64,000 nucleotides of DNA from Pacificibacter maritimus (GCF_003814915.1 NZ_RKQK01000003.1:124001-188000); one strand, 5' to 3'; numbered from the stretch's first letter, positions 1-9,093 are shown. The notes: generated by a model from the sequence alone, not told the origin. Numbers and translations are program-made.

Positions 1-998
1 TCACCGAACCCCAGCTCGAAACACTTTTCGATTTTACCCTTCCCCAATCCACAGACCTTGGCAAAGCTGAATCAGGCTACGGTTTGCGGATCGCGCATGA
101 CCTCACCCGCCGTTTGGGCGGCGAAATTGCAGTCTCGAACGCAGCGCCACAGGGGGCTTGCTTTTCAGTCAGTCTGCCCGCGCGCGTGCCCCCCCCTGAG
201 ACGCAGCTGGATCGTTTCACAGACATAAAGTCGATGCTGAATGGTCTAAGCGCATTGATCGTCGATGATGCGACATCCCATCGTTTAGCCTTGCGTTTGC
301 AACTGGAAGCCGCAGGAATGATCGTAGACGAAGCAGACAGCGCCTTTTCAGCACTCGCGTTGCTTGAGCGGACCACATTTGACGTGATTCTTTTGGACAT
401 CGAAATGCCCGTTTTTTCTGGCTTGGACTTGCTGCGCGAACTGCATAAAAAATCCTCTCCCACACCGCCCGTTATTGGCGTCACCGCCCATGCTTTTGAA
501 GCCAATCATCTTGCCATCACACAAGCTGGAGCAAAGGCGGTTTTAAACAAGCCCGCAACGAACCAACAGGTATTGTATCCAAAGCTTTTGAAGGCTTTAG
601 GCCTGAATTTGATGCAGCCCGTCGAGCAACCTGATATCGCAAATGGAAAAACAGTCCTGCATAATTTTGAGCGAATGATCGACAGTCTTCCGCGTGATGC
701 AAGGATGCGTTACCTTGATCATCTTGCGCAAGACTTTAAGGCATTTCTAGATCGGGCGGATCAGCTGGCACACGGTGACTTATCGCCCACAGATCGCGAC
801 AATTTGGGCCATGCTTCCCATGCGCTTGCAGGCCTATTTGCCACCTCTTACGCGCAAGCTGCACATCGTCGCGCTTTGGAATTGGAACAAATTTCCAACA
901 CAGCGGATGGCACACAGGTTCTTGCCCTTTTGCAAGAGCTACGCCAAGATGTTGCTCACATTATTTCAACAATCAATTTACTCAAACTTAAGAAATAG
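1..998 (+). CDS. Hybrid sensor histidine kinase, C-terminal part (HATPase end, receiver, Hpt)
   Basis: Partial gene running in from the left edge; the frame is open from base 3, giving 331 visible residues. The first ~55 residues carry the G2 glycine box of the ATPase domain (SGYGL at visible residues 24-28). A receiver domain follows at about residues 80-195, with an acidic DD pair, phospho-acceptor Asp in LLDIEMP (~132), the switch Thr (~161) and Lys in LNKP (~183). The C-terminus resembles a histidine phosphotransfer (Hpt) domain, with candidate His in SHALAG (~273), although the lysine of the usual HxLKG motif is absent. This is a His-Asp-His relay on one chain. It lies 6 bp ahead of a receiver-containing transcription regulator that is its likely partner. 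Sensor region and start are outside the window. Confidence 0.85.
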   Translation, partial: TEPQLETLFDFTLPQSTDLGKAESGYGLRIAHDLTRRLGGEIAVSNAAPQGACFSVSLPARVPPPETQLDRFTDIKSMLNGLSALIVDDATSHRLALRLQLEAAGMIVDEADSAFSALALLERTTFDVILLDIEMPVFSGLDLLRELHKKSSPTPPVIGVTAHAFEANHLAITQAGAKAVLNKPATNQQVLYPKLLKALGLNLMQPVEQPDIANGKTVLHNFERMIDSLPRDARMRYLDHLAQDFKAFLDRADQLAHGDLSPTDRDNLGHASHALAGLFATSYAQAAHRRALELEQISNTADGTQVLALLQELRQDVAHIISTINLLKLKK

Positions 999-1004
999 GC
1001 TTGG

Positions 1005-2393
1005 ATGACTCACACTCCAATTTTAATTATTGATGACAACCAGAGCCATCTCACGCTCTATAGCGCCATCCTAAATGATGCAGGGTTTTCTACAGTTACA
1101 GCAGCAACAGTCAAAGAAGCGCTGGAGGTGAACCGCCAAACATCTCCACAAATTGCCTTGGTCGATTTGATGCTACCTGACGGGTCTGGACATGACCTTA
1201 TATCGCAATTGTACGAAACAAACCCCAACCTAAAACCTATCGTGACCACGGCCTATGCTTCGATTGATCGGGCAGTTGAGGCGATGCGCATGGGCGTTTC
1301 CGATTTTTTAGTTAAACCTATTAATCCACAAATTTTAGTAGATGCGATTATCAATGCGCGATCAGGAGGATCACAAACCCTCCGTCCAAACCTTGGCCCT
1401 TTGGACGCGCCCCCATTGGGCGGGTTACTTGGGTCATCAGCTGAGATGAAACAAATCTACGCAACCATGCGCGCCGTGTCGGGATCTGATGCAAGCGTTT
1501 TCATAACAGGCGAAAATGGCACGGGAAAGACCATGTGCGCCAAAGCAATACACGCGCTATCCCCTGACACTGACGGTCCTTTTGTTGCGGTGCATTGCGG
1601 GTCACGCTCTGCTGCTGCACTTGGAGCGGAACTCTTTGGTCGTGGCTCTGCGGTCGAACCACATGTGCAAAAATCCAACATCGGGGCCTTGCAAAAAGCT
1701 GACGGCGGCACATTGTTTTTGGATGAAATCTGCGACTTGGATGCCGTGAGCCAGGCTCAACTGTTAGAGTTTTTAAAAACCTCCAACGTGACGCCAAATG
1801 ATTCAGCGGAACCGATCCCTGTAAAGACGCGCATTATCTGTGCCTCGTCGAAATCGCCATTGGACTGTATATCAGCAGGAAAACTGCGAGCTGATTTATA
1901 TTACAGGCTGTTTGTTGTCCCGATCCACCTACCCCCTCTGCGAGACCGTGGATTGGATGTCATCGAAATCGCAGAAGCCATGGTGGCGCGCTATGCTGCA
2001 AAAGAAAACAAACCAACCCCAGCCTTGTCGAAGGATACCAAGGCTTTGCTGTTAAGTTACGCTTGGCCAGGCAATATCCACGAATTGATGAATGTTTTGT
2101 GGAACTGCGTCGTGGTCAACACTGGCCCAATGATCGAAGAGCATCATTTACCAAAATCCTTACTGGACACGTTTCCACGCCCCCAAGAGACAACCACACC
2201 ATCGTTCTCTTTGGGCGATGTGGTAGCCTCAAAATCACTATTGGAAATCGAACGCGAAATCATCGAGTTTGCGATCAACCGCGCAGGCGGATCTATTCCG
2301 AAAGCGTCAAAAGCTTTGGACGTATCCCCCTCAACCATTTACCGCAAATTGGAAACATGGGGGCGCCCCGCGCGCGGTCCGCGCAGGCAGTAA
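1005..2393 (+). CDS. NtrC-family response regulator (REC-AAA+-Fis HTH) lacking GAFTGA
   Basis: 462 residues: receiver domain (1-120; phospho-acceptor Asp54 in LVDLMLPDG), AAA+ ATPase (about 140-370; Walker A GENGTGKT at 169-176, Walker B LFLDE at 237-241, conserved RADLYYRL stretch), then a Fis-type helix-turn-helix (about 405-455). Typical members remodel sigma-54 polymerase through a GAFTGA loop between ELFG and ADGGTLFLDE. Here that loop reads GSAVEPHVQKSN and has no GAFTGA. By analogy with Rhodobacter NtrC, which lacks the motif and works with the housekeeping sigma factor, this protein probably does not act through sigma-54; that is inference. It follows the hybrid kinase by 6 bp and is probably co-transcribed with it. 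The output genes are unknown. Confidence 0.88.
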   Translation: MTHTPILIIDDNQSHLTLYSAILNDAGFSTVTAATVKEALEVNRQTSPQIALVDLMLPDGSGHDLISQLYETNPNLKPIVTTAYASIDRAVEAMRMGVSDFLVKPINPQILVDAIINARSGGSQTLRPNLGPLDAPPLGGLLGSSAEMKQIYATMRAVSGSDASVFITGENGTGKTMCAKAIHALSPDTDGPFVAVHCGSRSAAALGAELFGRGSAVEPHVQKSNIGALQKADGGTLFLDEICDLDAVSQAQLLEFLKTSNVTPNDSAEPIPVKTRIICASSKSPLDCISAGKLRADLYYRLFVVPIHLPPLRDRGLDVIEIAEAMVARYAAKENKPTPALSKDTKALLLSYAWPGNIHELMNVLWNCVVVNTGPMIEEHHLPKSLLDTFPRPQETTTPSFSLGDVVASKSLLEIEREIIEFAINRAGGSIPKASKALDVSPSTIYRKLETWGRPARGPRRQ

Positions 2394-2442
2394 TTATATA
2401 GCTGACAGGTTATGGCGCATAGGTCACAGCGATTGCCGAGAG

Positions 2443-3201
2443 CTAGACGAATTGTTCGCTGAGCAGCCTTTCTTCTAATCCATGGCCTGGATCGAACAAA
2501 ATGCGGTGCTTGACGGTTGGATCAGACATGATTTCAACCCATTCAACATTGCGCACAGACCGATTATCGGAATCAGCCATCACAGGGCGCTTGCTGCGCT
2601 CCAAGATATCAAAGCGAACTTTAGCGGTTTTGGGCAACAACGCCCCACGCCACCGACGCGGTCGAAAAGCCGCCAAAGCGGTGAGCGCCAAAACATCCGA
2701 CCCGATGGGTAATATAGGCCCGCGCGCCGAATAGTTATAGGCGGTTGATCCCGCGGGCGTGGCGACCAGTGCGCCGTCGCAAACCAATTCATCCATGCGC
2801 ACCTTGCCATCAACAGAAACGCGCAATTTTGCGGCCTGAGGCCCAGCACGCAGCAGTGAAACCTCGTTGATTGCCAATGCTTTATGTTGCCTGCCATCCG
2901 AATCTTGCGCCACCATGGACAACGGATTTATCACTTCTTCTTCCGCAACGGTCAGACGCATCGGCAGATCATCTTCGTGATAGGCATTCATCAAGAATCC
3001 GACTGTTCCGCAATTCATTCCATACACAGGGGTATCCAAGTGCATGCTGCTATGCAGGGTGTTCAACATAAACCCGTCACCGCCCAAGGCGACGATTATA
3101 TCTGCCTCATCGATTGCCACATGCGCATAGCGCGCTGTTAAGCGTTCTAGAGCGCGCTGTGCAATCTGAGCATCACTGGCGATAAAGGCAATTTTGACCA
3201 T
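2443..3201 (-). CDS. nadK: NAD kinase
   Basis: 252 residues. Phosphorylates NAD+ to NADP+ in the cytoplasm. The GGDG signature is at 40-43, the NE pair at 112-113, and the conserved TPAGSTAYN segment at 148-156. The open frame extends 20 codons upstream, but MVKIAFIASD is the family-typical start. The gene is convergent with the response regulator gene, with about 50 bp between their stops. Confidence 0.95.
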   Translation of the reverse strand: MVKIAFIASDAQIAQRALERLTARYAHVAIDEADIIVALGGDGFMLNTLHSSMHLDTPVYGMNCGTVGFLMNAYHEDDLPMRLTVAEEEVINPLSMVAQDSDGRQHKALAINEVSLLRAGPQAAKLRVSVDGKVRMDELVCDGALVATPAGSTAYNYSARGPILPIGSDVLALTALAAFRPRRWRGALLPKTAKVRFDILERSKRPVMADSDNRSVRNVEWVEIMSDPTVKHRILFDPGHGLEERLLSEQFV

Positions 3202-3488
3202 AGGTTTTGGGTCCAATTCCGACGTGTTTACCCCAAGACATAGGTTTGAAGCGTAAAACACAATCGAAAAAGGCGCGGTTTTTAAAAATCTTCATGAAAT
3301 CGCCATAGCCTTACGCCAGCTTGAAAGATCGCAAAAGCCGCGCGCAACGCCTTGCGGCGCATGATTTAGCTGCGATAAATCCACGCATAGCCCAAGTTCA
3401 TCATCATTATGCGCAAGTCGAGGGTTTCCCAAACCCTTTGATTTGGGTAAACACGCGGCAATATCATAAAGCTGCCAAGGAACACACC

Positions 3489-4784
3489 ATGACGTCAAAT
3501 GTACGCGATGCAGGTTTTTTCACAGAAACACTGTCCTCCCGCGACCCTGAGCTCTTCGGATCAATGCAAAAAGAACTCGGTCGTCAACGCGGCGAGATCG
3601 AATTGATTGCCTCTGAAAACATCGTTTCAGCTGCCGTTATGGAAGCCCAAGGCTCTGTTCTCACGAACAAATACGCCGAAGGTTACCCTGGTCGTCGTTA
3701 CTATGGTGGCTGCCAATATGTAGACATCGCAGAAAACCTTGCACGCGATCGCGCGAAAGAACTTTTTGGCGCTAAGTACGTGAATGTACAGCCAAATTCT
3801 GGATCGCAAGCCAACCAAGGTGTCTTTACAGCCCTCTTGCAGCCTGGTGATACAATCCTTGGCATGTCTTTGGACGCAGGTGGTCACTTGACCCACGGCG
3901 CCAAGCCAAACCAATCTGGCAAATGGTTCAACGCCATTCAATACGGCGTGCGCATGCAAGACCAGCGTATTGACTACGATCAGATCCAAGAGCTTGCGAA
4001 TGAGCACAAACCCAAGATGTTGATCGCAGGCGGTTCCGCGATCCCGCGTCAGGTCGATTTCAAGAAAATGCGCGAAATCGCTGATTCTGTCGGCGCGATC
4101 TTGATGGTTGATATGGCGCACTTTGCGGGCCTCGTCGCAGGCGGCCAGCACCCAAGCCCATTCCCCTACGCCGATGTGGCCACAACAACCACGCATAAGA
4201 CTTTGCGCGGTCCACGTGGCGGTATGATCCTGACCAACGATGTTGAGATCGCCAAGAAAGTGAACTCCGCGATCTTCCCTGGTATCCAGGGTGGCCCTTT
4301 GATGCACGTGATCGCAGCAAAAGCCGTTGCATTCGGCGAAGCCCTGCGCCCAGAGTTCAAAGAATACGCCAAGCAAGTGATCCTCAACGCGCAAGCCTTG
4401 TCTGATCAGTTGATGAAAGGTGGCTTGGACATCGTCACTGGCGGCACAGACACACACGTGTTGCTGGTTGATCTGCGCCCCAAGGGTGTAAACGGTAAAA
4501 TCACCGAGGCCGCTCTAGAGCGCGCGCACATCACCTGTAACAAAAACGGTATCCCCTTTGACCCAGAGCCACCGATGATCACATCTGGTGTGCGCCTTGG
4601 TACGCCTGCAGGTACAACCCGCGGCTTTGGCGAAGCTGAGTTCCGCCAAATCGGTGACTGGATTGTCGAAGTGGTCGATGGTTTGGCTGCAAATGGCGAA
4701 GACGGTAACGCGGAAGTCGAAGCCGCAGTTCGCGCCAAGGTCGAAGTCCTAGCCAACAAGTTCCCACTCTACCCTAACTTGTAA
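3489..4784 (+). CDS. glyA: Serine hydroxymethyltransferase
   Basis: 431 residues. PLP enzyme interconverting serine and glycine while forming 5,10-methylene-tetrahydrofolate. The Schiff-base lysine is Lys237 in the [14 protein letters not shown] block, and the N-terminal region has the conserved ELIASEN segment. The frame is open 56 codons further upstream, but the ATG at 3489 follows an AAGGA ribosome binding site (3477-3481) and gives the usual length. Codon use is strongly biased, as expected of a highly expressed gene. A strong intrinsic terminator follows. Confidence 0.97.
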   Translation: MTSNVRDAGFFTETLSSRDPELFGSMQKELGRQRGEIELIASENIVSAAVMEAQGSVLTNKYAEGYPGRRYYGGCQYVDIAENLARDRAKELFGAKYVNVQPNSGSQANQGVFTALLQPGDTILGMSLDAGGHLTHGAKPNQSGKWFNAIQYGVRMQDQRIDYDQIQELANEHKPKMLIAGGSAIPRQVDFKKMREIADSVGAILMVDMAHFAGLVAGGQHPSPFPYADVATTTTHKTLRGPRGGMILTNDVEIAKKVNSAIFPGIQGGPLMHVIAAKAVAFGEALRPEFKEYAKQVILNAQALSDQLMKGGLDIVTGGTDTHVLLVDLRPKGVNGKITEAALERAHITCNKNGIPFDPEPPMITSGVRLGTPAGTTRGFGEAEFRQIGDWIVEVVDGLAANGEDGNAEVEAAVRAKVEVLANKFPLYPNL

Positions 4785-4808
4785 TCAAGTCTAAGGGACT
4801 GAAACGAC

Positions 4809-4833
4809 AAAGGGGCCTTCGGGCCCCTTTTTT
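4809..4833 (+). terminator. Intrinsic terminator of glyA
   Basis: GGGGCC-TTCG-GGCCCC hairpin extended by AAA/TTT pairs, followed by T6. It lies 25 bp after the glyA stop. UUCG is an especially stable tetraloop. Confidence 0.93.
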
Positions 4834-5081
4834 ATGGCCTTTGAACAGGCCTAAAAAAGCGGGCCCATATGTAGGTTGCTCAGACTGAGCGACAAGGGTG
4901 ACTGCGATCACATTCTTGTATTTTCAAAACCTTAGCTGCATTCCGCTTACGCCCTAGGGGCAATCAGCCAGTATCAGCCGACCTCACCACAGCCACACAA
5001 CCTTTTGACTTACACAGATGATTGCCCCCCTTTAAACAGCAATCAGACTCTCAACTTGAAGATGTCAGAAAAGGAACAGAC

Positions 5082-5906
5082 ATGAAATTTACAACAGTTG
5101 GTGCAGCCACAGTTGCAGCCTTGCTTTTAGGCTCCTCCGCATACGCCCAAAATGCTTTCAATGGTGTGGATCAAGCATCGGAACGCAACGAAGATCTACG
5201 CGATGCCATCGCAGACGACCTAGAAGTCGAGCAAAATACTTTTGGCAACTCAGGCCGTAAGCTTGGCTTTTCTGGCTCTGTAGCCCTGCGCGGTAGCGTA
5301 TCTAACGGCAACACAGACACAGCAGATTTGGGCATCGGCTCAGACATGACGTACTTTGATGGTACAAACGGTTACTCCCTTGAACTAAGCTACGATTACA
5401 GCGAAGACGACGGCTCAAAAACCGAAGAAAGCCTTTTCTTCGATGCTGAATACACCCGTGATTTCACACCTAACTTCTACGGTTTCGCCAAAGTTCAAGG
5501 CTCCGTCGATGAATTCTCTTCATACGACAGCGACTACTTTGTAGGCTTCGGTGCAGGTTACCGTGTTTACGACACAGCTGACGTTTCTTGGGCTGTTCAA
5601 GGTGGTCCAGGTTACCGCGTTGCCTCACTGCGTGACATCGTTGATGGCGAAACTGAAGAAGCTGCATTTTCAGCCTCATCAAACTTCTCATACCGCTTGT
5701 CAGACACTGCATATTTGACAAACGACACAGACATCTTGGCCTCTGAAAGCGACACAAGTGTTGTGAACGAATTGGGTGTGACTGTCGCAATGTCTGAAAT
5801 GTTGGCCCTACGCACAACATTGCAAACAAAATACCACACCGATCCACAGCCTGGCTTTGAAGAAACAGACAACACATTTGGCGTGTCTTTGGTCTTCAAC
5901 TACTAA
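5082..5906 (+). CDS. DUF481 (YdiY-like) outer-membrane beta-barrel protein
   Basis: 274 residues with a signal peptide (cleavage predicted after SSAYA, about residue 21). The mature part has alternating hydrophobic/polar strands rich in aromatic residues, an LRGSVSNGNTDT-like segment typical of DUF481, and a C-terminal aromatic ending (SLVFNY) as in outer-membrane barrels. Start chosen at the ATG at 5082, preceded by AAGGAA (5071-5076) and immediately followed by the signal peptide. The 297 bp upstream, beyond the glyA terminator, holds no gene. Function is unknown; the family is often described as salt-induced. A terminator follows. Confidence 0.85.
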   Translation: MKFTTVGAATVAALLLGSSAYAQNAFNGVDQASERNEDLRDAIADDLEVEQNTFGNSGRKLGFSGSVALRGSVSNGNTDTADLGIGSDMTYFDGTNGYSLELSYDYSEDDGSKTEESLFFDAEYTRDFTPNFYGFAKVQGSVDEFSSYDSDYFVGFGAGYRVYDTADVSWAVQGGPGYRVASLRDIVDGETEEAAFSASSNFSYRLSDTAYLTNDTDILASESDTSVVNELGVTVAMSEMLALRTTLQTKYHTDPQPGFEETDNTFGVSLVFNY

Positions 5907-5928
5907 GTTGATTTAAAACACTAAATAG

Positions 5929-5960
5929 CGCGCTGCAGGGCAACCTGTGGCGCGTTTTTT
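5929..5960 (+). terminator. Intrinsic terminator after the DUF481 gene
   Basis: 11-bp stem (CGCGCTGCAGG with CCTGTGGCGCG, two G-U wobbles), GCAA loop, then T6. The T-run touches the stop codon of the convergent gene at 5959. Confidence 0.88.
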
Positions 5961-6330
5961 ATAGAATACCACGCCAGACCAAAATCGTGATGACGGCGGC
6001 AAAAATCACAATCGCGATCACACTCACTAAGGCGAGAAAATCCAAAAACCGCCCCATGCGACGCTTCACGGGATCAATGCCTTCCAAGTATTTCGTCAGG
6101 TTTCGCGCGGCACGACGTGCCGCTGGTTTACGCATCTGCTGTGCAAGCTTTGGGTGCGATTCCATTGTGATAGCGGAAACAACCACCTGACCATCCCGAC
6201 GCGCCCAGCGTGGCAAACTGCGCCCAGCCTTGGCCAGTTTCTCTTCAAATCCACGTCCTGACCGAATGCCTAAACGGTCCGTCAAAAGCGCGGCAAGGTG
6301 TTCGGCCTGTTGCGTGATACTGTTTTCCAT
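5959..6330 (-). CDS. Conserved hypothetical membrane-anchored protein
   Basis: 123 residues, basic, with one strongly hydrophobic helix at the C-terminus (about 97-118) preceded by a basic stretch (KRRMGR), so probably a tail-anchored inner-membrane protein. I do not recognise a domain. Codon use matches the surrounding core genes. It is divergent from the esterase gene, with starts about 50 bp apart. Confidence 0.7.
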   Translation of the reverse strand: MENSITQQAEHLAALLTDRLGIRSGRGFEEKLAKAGRSLPRWARRDGQVVVSAITMESHPKLAQQMRKPAARRAARNLTKYLEGIDPVKRRMGRFLDFLALVSVIAIVIFAAVITILVWRGIL

Positions 6331-6382
6331 AAATGCATTTTAGGGGGTTTTCGTGACGCCGCCAAGCTTGTATCACAGAGCT

Positions 6383-7168
6383 ATGCTGAACACTGTATTT
6401 TCGGGGCAACCCACTGATAAAACACCGCTTTTAATCGTGCACGGTCTCTTTGGCTCTGCGCGCAACTGGGGTGTGATCGCCAAGCGCATGTCCGCAGATC
6501 GACAAGTCATTGCGGTCGATATGCGCAATCACGGCGCAAGCTTTCGTGACAATTCAATGGCTTACCAAGATTTAGCCGATGATTTGGCTGAGGTTTTACA
6601 AGCCCACGGCGCCCCAGAATCTGAGGGCGGCACACATGTCTTGGGCCATTCCATGGGCGGCAAGGCGACGATGATGCTGGCTTTAACCCACCCTGAATTG
6701 GTTAAGTCATTGATTGTGGCTGACATTTCTCCGGTCGCCTATGAGCACACCAACAAACCGTTGATTGATGCAATGCAAGCTTTGGACCTGTCCAAAGTTG
6801 AAAAACGATCCGACGCGGATGCGCTTTTGGCCGAGGATATTTTCGACGATGGCGTGCGGGCGTTTTTGCTGCAAAGCCTTGTTGTTAAAGATAAAAAATG
6901 GCTTTTAAACCTGCAAGTTTTAGAAGATGAAATGCCCAAAATTGTTGGATGGCCTGACGATGTCACGGGCACTTATGACAAAGACACGCTGTTTTTGTCA
7001 GGCGAAGAAAGCTCATATGTCTCGCGCGATCATCGAAAAGCAACTAAAGGCCTGTTTCCAAAGGCAAAATTCGCATCCTTACCCGACACAGGCCATTGGC
7101 TTCACGCGGAAAAACCACGCGAATTTGAAGCGGCCCTGACCGTTTGGTTGTCGCGTTACGACGATTGA
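6383..7168 (+). CDS. Alpha/beta-fold hydrolase, YbfF-like esterase
   Basis: 261 residues. Has the HGLFGSARNWG oxyanion-hole segment, nucleophile Ser90 in GHSMGG, and catalytic His in DTGHWLH near the C-terminus. This combination is typical of the YbfF esterase group, which hydrolyses short acyl esters or thioesters in vitro. The ATG at 6383 gives the family-typical N-terminus (MLNT). An alternative GTG at 6353 has a better purine-rich leader (GGGGG at 6343-6347) and would add 10 residues. Confidence 0.88.
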   Translation: MLNTVFSGQPTDKTPLLIVHGLFGSARNWGVIAKRMSADRQVIAVDMRNHGASFRDNSMAYQDLADDLAEVLQAHGAPESEGGTHVLGHSMGGKATMMLALTHPELVKSLIVADISPVAYEHTNKPLIDAMQALDLSKVEKRSDADALLAEDIFDDGVRAFLLQSLVVKDKKWLLNLQVLEDEMPKIVGWPDDVTGTYDKDTLFLSGEESSYVSRDHRKATKGLFPKAKFASLPDTGHWLHAEKPREFEAALTVWLSRYDD

Positions 7169-7318
7169 ATTCTAGCCTCTCGGCTCTCCCCGAAGCGTAC
7201 GCTGAGGTGGGGAATGTTTTAAAGTTTTGCACGACATTAAGGCGCAGGCTGGCAATAGTTTAACGCTTTGGCCCCTGCCCACTTTACATGTTTGCAAGAT
7301 TTTTGAGGGGCTTTTGCC

Positions 7319-7663
7319 ATGGACTACATCACCGTCAAAACCACCGACTTTCGCCCGCGCCTGACAGAGCTGTTGGATCGGGTCGAAAAAGGCGAAGCGC
7401 AAGTGATCCTAAAACGCTACGGCCGCGCGCGGGCGGCGCTGATCAGCTTTGACGATCTGTTTCGAATTTGGGACGCCGTGGCCGAAGAAGTGGATGGACC
7501 TGTCGACCCCAAAACCGGCCGCAACTTGGGCCAAGATCACCCCGAAGTGAAACAACAACTGGCCCAAGAGCAAGCCGACCGCGAGGCCTATCGGGCCTTG
7601 GGGCTGGATGAGAGGTGGAATTCTTTTTGGGCTTGGGTGCGGTCTTTGCATAGCAAAGACTAA
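7319..7663 (+). CDS. Phd/YefM-like antitoxin, apparently without a toxin
   Basis: 114 residues. The N-terminal ~50 residues resemble the Phd/YefM DNA-binding fold (TVKTTDFRPRLTELLDRVEKGE, then a KRYGRARAALISFDDL strand pair). The C-terminus is charged and glutamine/glutamate-rich, as in toxin-binding antitoxin tails, but unusually long. GAGGGG precedes the ATG. No RelE/ParE/Doc-like ORF follows; downstream is a hairpin-rich gap and then an FRG-domain gene 414 bp away. It may be an orphan, a solitary regulator, or partner of the FRG protein; nothing in the sequence decides this. A perfect hairpin overlaps its last codons. Confidence 0.72.
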   Translation: MDYITVKTTDFRPRLTELLDRVEKGEAQVILKRYGRARAALISFDDLFRIWDAVAEEVDGPVDPKTGRNLGQDHPEVKQQLAQEQADREAYRALGLDERWNSFWAWVRSLHSKD

Positions 7664-8009
7664 ACGACGTGGGGCGTCGTTTAGAGCACCCAAGCGCGTT
7701 CGCACACCTGCGAACGCTGGTTTAGGCACGCACCGCTGATGCCAAACGCTACGGTGATACCGTAGTCTAACGCCATATGACCTTGGCGGGCGGTTCATTA
7801 GGGATGAGCGTCGTTAAAAAACGCTGCGGGGCAGCGTTTTAGAAGCGAACGGGTTTGTGCAAACAAACACGATACGCAGGTCTCAAAGGTTTCGCATGTG
7901 CGACCTAGGCGCACGGTCAATTAGGAAATGCAAGGACAGCGCGCGACCCTGGGTGGGTGCTTTAGCGCCCTCCCGTGGAGAGGGTCGGGCGCTGGCCGAC
8001 TTTCGGCCA
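7642..8009. repeat. Cluster of seven short hairpins in an otherwise empty interval
   Basis: Perfect or near-perfect inverted repeats in series. 7642-7660: GTCTTTGC/GCAAAGAC, loop ATA. 7662-7682: AAACGACGT/GCGTCGTTT, one wobble, loop GGG. 7696-7717: GCGTTCGCA/TGCGAACGC, loop CACC. 7749-7765: CTACGGT/ACCGTAG. 7818-7840: AAAACGCTGC/GCAGCGTTTT, loop GGG. 7964-7993: AGCGCCC/GGGCGCT enclosing an inner pair. 7993-8009: TGGCCGA/TCGGCCA. Three of them are followed by TTTAG plus purines. The whole interval 7664-8077 holds no convincing gene. Function unknown: terminators, a structured RNA or a repeat family are all possible. Confidence 0.75.
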
Positions 8010-8077
8010 AGGGCTTGCTTATCACAACATCCGACGATTAACTCACGAGAAGCCCTTTTCCAAAGTGAGACTATTTT

Positions 8078-8965
8078 ATGCCGCGTCATATCACCAGCCT
8101 TGAAGGTTTTTTTCGAAAACTATCAAAAATTACTGAAGAGCAACCAAATCAGACCTTTGTATTTAGGGGCCACGGCAAGAAAACATTTGAGGCGAGACCA
8201 TCCGTGCTAAGGGTAAAAAACCACAAGAAAAACGAACATCTACTTTTCCGTCAATTACTTGCGCGACATCCTCAAGAGTTTATAACAGACACTTCGACTT
8301 TTGATAGGTTGGTTCGGGCTCAACACTATGGGATTCCCACCAGACTGTTAGATGTAACAAATAATCCTCTGGTGGCGTTGTTTTTTGCTGTTTCGAGCCA
8401 TTCATCAGATGTTGGGTCAGTTCTTGCCATGCGTCCTAACCTGAGTAAACAGAAATACTTTGATAGTGACGCAGTTTCAATTTTAGCGAGCTTAAGTCTA
8501 TTAAACACAGCGGAAAAAGAAACAATTAGAGAACATCTAATGCGTTGCAAGAGCGAAGAAACAGAGAGACGTGACTTTCAAGATACCCTGTCAACAACGG
8601 ATAAGGAGTGCATAGAGAAGTTCAACGAGCACGAAGCAGTTAAAAAATTAATTCAGTTTGTCAGACACGAAAAATCAGATTTCAGGCCAATTATTGACCC
8701 ATTAGACTTAGTAAGAACCATTTCGGTTATTCCAAAACGCCTACATCAGCGGATCGAAGCGCAAGATGGAGCTTTTCTCGTTTTTGGAATTGATGTTCCT
8801 CCGTCAGCGAAAATTGCAAATGACATTCCCTATGACAAAATTGCAATTGCCCCAACTTCAAAAAACAGAATTTTGAAGGAGTTAGCGCTCTTGGGCATAT
8901 CCGAACAAGACCTTTTTCCAGACATCGAAAGGTCAGCCAAGGCAATCACTAAAAGGTATTCCTAA
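8078..8965 (+). CDS. FRG domain-containing protein
   Basis: 295 residues. Carries the hallmarks of the FRG family: FVFRGHG with the name-giving FRG at 29-31, and QHYGIPTRLLDVT at 82-94, followed by a hydrophobic NPLVALFFA segment. The remainder is unassigned. The family is widespread in phages, plasmids and accessory islands; its biochemistry is not settled. The gene is clearly more AT-rich than lepA and the esterase on either side, suggesting horizontal acquisition. It stands alone, with a hairpin-rich gap before it and two direct repeats after it. Confidence 0.85.
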   Translation: MPRHITSLEGFFRKLSKITEEQPNQTFVFRGHGKKTFEARPSVLRVKNHKKNEHLLFRQLLARHPQEFITDTSTFDRLVRAQHYGIPTRLLDVTNNPLVALFFAVSSHSSDVGSVLAMRPNLSKQKYFDSDAVSILASLSLLNTAEKETIREHLMRCKSEETERRDFQDTLSTTDKECIEKFNEHEAVKKLIQFVRHEKSDFRPIIDPLDLVRTISVIPKRLHQRIEAQDGAFLVFGIDVPPSAKIANDIPYDKIAIAPTSKNRILKELALLGISEQDLFPDIERSAKAITKRYS

Positions 8966-8996
8966 AAACCGCCCCAGTTCCCAAAGCCCCCACCGC

Positions 8997-9032
8997 TCTC
9001 GCCCATTTTTCTTTGAAAAATAGGCTGCCACG
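8997..9032. repeat. Direct repeat copy 1 (36 bp, with internal palindrome)
   Basis: Matches the second copy at 9094-9129 in 33 of 36 positions. The core contains the inverted repeat ATTTTTC-TTT-GAAAAAT, followed by GCTGCCACG. The copies are spaced by exactly 97 bp. Confidence 0.8.
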
Positions 9033-9093
9033 GCAGGGTCTTGCGCGGTTGTGCGGGCCTGAGATGGATCCGTTCCTTAAAAGCGCCGCGCGT

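Noticed and set aside
3202-3488. Riboswitch upstream of glyA
   Set aside because: Some stem-forming sequence (GGGTTT/AAACCC) is present, but no glycine or SAM riboswitch core could be recognised.
3627-4457. 276-residue open frame antisense to glyA
   Set aside because: It is a mirror of the biased codons of glyA; no ribosome binding site, Cys/His-rich and unlike any protein family.
7857-8210. 117-residue open frame overlapping the hairpins and the FRG start
   Set aside because: Runs through the inverted repeats and out of frame into the FRG gene; not protein-like.
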